A stretch of DNA of 64,000 nucleotides from Pseudobowmanella zhangzhouensis (lineage in GTDB: Bacteria; Pseudomonadota; Gammaproteobacteria; Enterobacterales; Alteromonadaceae), in the NCBI RefSeq assembly GCF_042662685.1, contig NZ_JBHSYO010000015.1:210342-274341 (forward strand), given 5' to 3'. Positions within the stretch are counted from its first letter, which is position 1; each line of letters starts with the position of its first letter. The translations under genes and the position numbers were made by a program. This document shows, piece after piece, positions 62,561 to 64,000 of the stretch. The notes under the pieces are model-generated. The model was not told the origin of the DNA. It saw only the letters and a list, made by a program, of their open reading frames with translations, and searched no databases.

Positions 62561-63224
62561 TGCTTAATTCCCTGAATAATTTACTTAAAAACGTAAATTT
62601 CAACGCGTTCTCTGTGCCACGAAAGTTTATTTCAGCTTGCAACAACACATGTCTCTGACAATCAAAACGATAGATATTAGAGTACGTAGAATTGGAATTT
62701 CTATCTTCAATGAATGCTCGTTCGGTAATAACTTCTTTTACCACCTTAACACAAAAGTTTTCCTTATTGATTTCGATGGTTGCCTGATAAGGAGCCTGCA
62801 AGTTCGAGGATATTTCCGTCCTGGAATCATCTTTCCAATGTAAATGCGCAATATATTCTTGAGCATCATTAAATGTAGGCAACGGATCCGGTGTTAAAGG
62901 TAACAAATATAGTAATTCTGGCCGAGTGCCATAGGTTTTGATAATTCGCCAACGGTCAAAAACAATCATGCGCTGTCGATCTTCTGTAGCTACAACTAAT
63001 TTATCGTTATCTTCAAAAATTGTGCTCAATAAAATTTGCTTATTGGCATCTTCGACAAGCACTAAATCCTCTGACGAAGCACCAATTTGTTCCCAGGTTA
63101 ATTGGACAGGCTCATATTCTTTAAGCGCCAATTGAAACGAATCTTTGAAGATTCGATAGGTATTTGAGCACCCACTTACAACTAAAATACATACGGTAAA
63201 TAATGAGCTATATACAAAACGCAT
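62550..63224 (-). CDS. yjbF: YjbF/GfcB-type lipoprotein
   Basis: 224 aa. Lipobox VVSGC-S at residues 16-20. WEQIGASSEDLVLVEDANKQ and RIIKTYGTRPELL are those of the YjbF (DUF2886-like) lipoproteins, involved in exopolysaccharide export. It begins 15 bases after the terminator that closes yjbE. Confidence 0.88.
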   Translation of the reverse strand: MRFVYSSLFTVCILVVSGCSNTYRIFKDSFQLALKEYEPVQLTWEQIGASSEDLVLVEDANKQILLSTIFEDNDKLVVATEDRQRMIVFDRWRIIKTYGTRPELLYLLPLTPDPLPTFNDAQEYIAHLHWKDDSRTEISSNLQAPYQATIEINKENFCVKVVKEVITERAFIEDRNSNSTYSNIYRFDCQRHVLLQAEINFRGTENALKFTFLSKLFRELSNEQ

Positions 63225-63238
63225 AAAAGTTCTACTAA

Positions 63239-63265
63239 TAAAAAAGGCCGCTAGCTAGCGGCCCT
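63239..63265 (-). terminator. terminator between yjbE- and yjbF-like genes
   Basis: The 18-base perfect palindrome GGCCGCTAGCTAGCGGCC (63246-63263) is followed on the minus strand by a run of T. It ends yjbE transcripts early or partly. Confidence 0.9.
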
Positions 63266-63282
63266 TAAACGAGAAAATAAAA

Positions 63283-63615
63283 TTAGTGTAATGTAACTAC
63301 GGTCGCTGGATACGTGCTGATAACTGTTACTGGGATTGAAACAGTACCAGTACCACTGACCGTTACGGTAGTAGTTACCTGTGTGTTCACGCAAATGTTA
63401 CCGTCTAAGGCGTCTCCGGCATTACACACTCTACGCTGAACATCCATAGAAGTTTGTTCGTCACTACCAGTAAACTGTGCGCCACCAACAACTGCAACTG
63501 TACTAGCCACAATAGCAGTTTCTAATGACAGACCGGTTCCCATAACACCTTCAGCTGCATGCGCGCTTCCTGCCATCGCTACAGTTAACAAGCTAGAAAT
63601 AATTAACTTTTTCAT
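63283..63615 (-). CDS. yjbE: YjbE/GfcA-like small secreted protein
   Basis: 110 aa with signal peptide (LIISSLLTVAMAGSAHA). Small, Thr/Val/Ser-rich tail (TTTVTVSGTGTVSIPVT), in the place of YjbE/GfcA; sequence likeness is low and the name rests on position and composition. A Cys pair (VCNAGDALDGNIC) is unlike E. coli YjbE. It should be the most abundant product because of the terminator after it. Confidence 0.75.
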   Translation of the reverse strand: MKKLIISSLLTVAMAGSAHAAEGVMGTGLSLETAIVASTVAVVGGAQFTGSDEQTSMDVQRRVCNAGDALDGNICVNTQVTTTVTVSGTGTVSIPVTVISTYPATVVTLH

Positions 63616-63887
63616 CTTCGATCCTTGCGGTTAAAAAATATTCGCCAAGAATAATCCACCAATGCAGGTTTCGCAACTTGTTTATAGAAGTATTTTGTAT
63701 AGTTGAATGCAGTGATTATCAAATATTCAGGATGATATACAGCTGGATTTAGGCAGCGAAAATCTCCATGGAAATAAACCAATCTTCAGGCAATATATGC
63801 TCGCAAACACCTCTAAGCACTAAATTGTAGGAGCAATTTAGGACGTCGTAGCCGGTTCGAAAGACATTTTACCGAGAGATAAAATGC
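63616..63887. other. non-coding gap between yjbE and the rRNA terminator, with two hairpins
   Basis: No gene seen. The left half should hold the minus-strand promoter of the yjb operon; no pair of boxes can be fixed. CTAAATTG-TAGGAG-CAATTTAG (63820-63841) and CATTTTA-N8-TAAAATG (63865-63886) are perfect inverted repeats downstream of the rRNA terminator. Confidence 0.6.
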
Positions 63888-63915
63888 AAAAAACCCAGCA
63901 CAAGGCTGGGTTTTT
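63888..63915 (-). terminator. rRNA operon terminator
   Basis: CCCAGC-ACAAG-GCTGGG with A-run and T-run on both sides, 14 bases past the 5S 3' end; can act on both strands. Confidence 0.92.
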
Positions 63916-63928
63916 CACGTTAATTGGG

Positions 63929-64000
63929 AGCCTGGCGGTGTGCTACTCTCACATGGGGAGACCCCACACTACCATCGCCGCTATTACGTTTCACTTCTGA
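63929..64000 (-). rRNA. rrf: 5S ribosomal RNA, 3' part only
   Basis: The complement of 63929-64000 reads the 3' two thirds of 5S: TCAGAAGTGAAACG near the window edge, then CGATGGTAGTGTGGGG, TCTCCCCATGTGAGAGTAG and the end pairing CCAGGC. The 5' part and the rest of the operon lie beyond the window. The 3' end is approximate by a few bases. Confidence 0.95.

Noticed and set aside
63841..63886. GGTTCGAA near 63852, like a tRNA T-loop
   Set aside because: No acceptor stem, anticodon arm or CCA can be paired around it on either strand.
1..64000. CRISPR array, insertion sequence, integrase or prophage
   Set aside because: No regularly spaced repeats, transposase motifs or att-like duplications were seen.

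Overview
This window looks like a stretch of a gammaproteobacterial chromosome, most likely a marine member of the Alteromonadales. That assignment is an inference from gene content and order: bioH/comF, nfuA, an aa3-type cox cluster, lexA/plsB/ubiA/ubiC, kbl-tdh, waaA...coaD-mutM-rpmGB-radC-coaBC-dut-slmA, and a 5S rRNA at the right edge. I see no insertion sequence, integrase, CRISPR array or complete tRNA gene. Gene density is very high and neighbouring genes often overlap by 1-30 bases.

Layout. 1-1.84 kb: a partial alpha/beta hydrolase and a two-gene operon of a small flagellar-rod-like protein plus a SprA-type HExxH protein with a tandem repeat. 1.9-9.2 kb: bioH and divergent comF, then an M14 peptidase and an outer-membrane phospholipase (pldA) placed between comF and nfuA; nfuA is preceded by a good IscR-like site; then a small membrane protein and dinF. 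9.3-18.5 kb: a secreted polysaccharide deacetylase, then the aa3 oxidase block on the minus strand (ctaC, ctaD, ctaG, ctaE, surf1, a thioredoxin-like protein, ctaA, ctaB, sco), with a DUF2909 gene opposite. 18.8-23.4 kb: lexA with its SOS box, plsB, ubiA and ubiC.

23.6-27.4 kb: an orphan FliL-like gene and a four-gene overlapping unit kbl-tdh-glpE-glpG. 27.6-34.4 kb: an envelope locus: Kdo transferase, a family-4 glycosyltransferase, Kdo kinase, a Wzi-type outer-membrane protein, then a CDP-glycerol synthase and a glycerophosphotransferase resembling Gram-positive teichoic-acid enzymes, running into coaD. Read together these suggest a phosphorylated Kdo core and a glycerol-phosphate decorated surface glycan. 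34.4-39.5 kb: housekeeping (mutM, rpmG, rpmB, radC, coaBC, dut, slmA).

39.6-47.5 kb: a chemoreceptor, an M28 lipoprotein peptidase, two TetR regulators with palindromes before them, DUF1820, a DUF885 metalloprotein, a small membrane protein and an EVE-domain protein. 47.6-52.8 kb: the SOS mutasome imuA-imuB-dnaE2 behind a LexA box. 52.8-59.6 kb: a large cysteine-rich secreted protein with probable parallel beta-helix (974 aa), an M1 peptidase coupled to a DUF6702 protein, and an orphan periplasmic solute-binding-like protein. 59.7-63.6 kb: an AT-richer yjbEFGH-like exopolysaccharide operon with a terminator after the first gene. 63.9-64 kb: the 3' end of a minus-strand rRNA operon (5S).

The items I rate highest for follow-up are the glycerol-phosphate module, the cysteine-rich beta-helix protein, the SprA-like/rod-like pair, the PldA homologue with Asp in place of the usual catalytic Asn, and the IscR-like site at nfuA.
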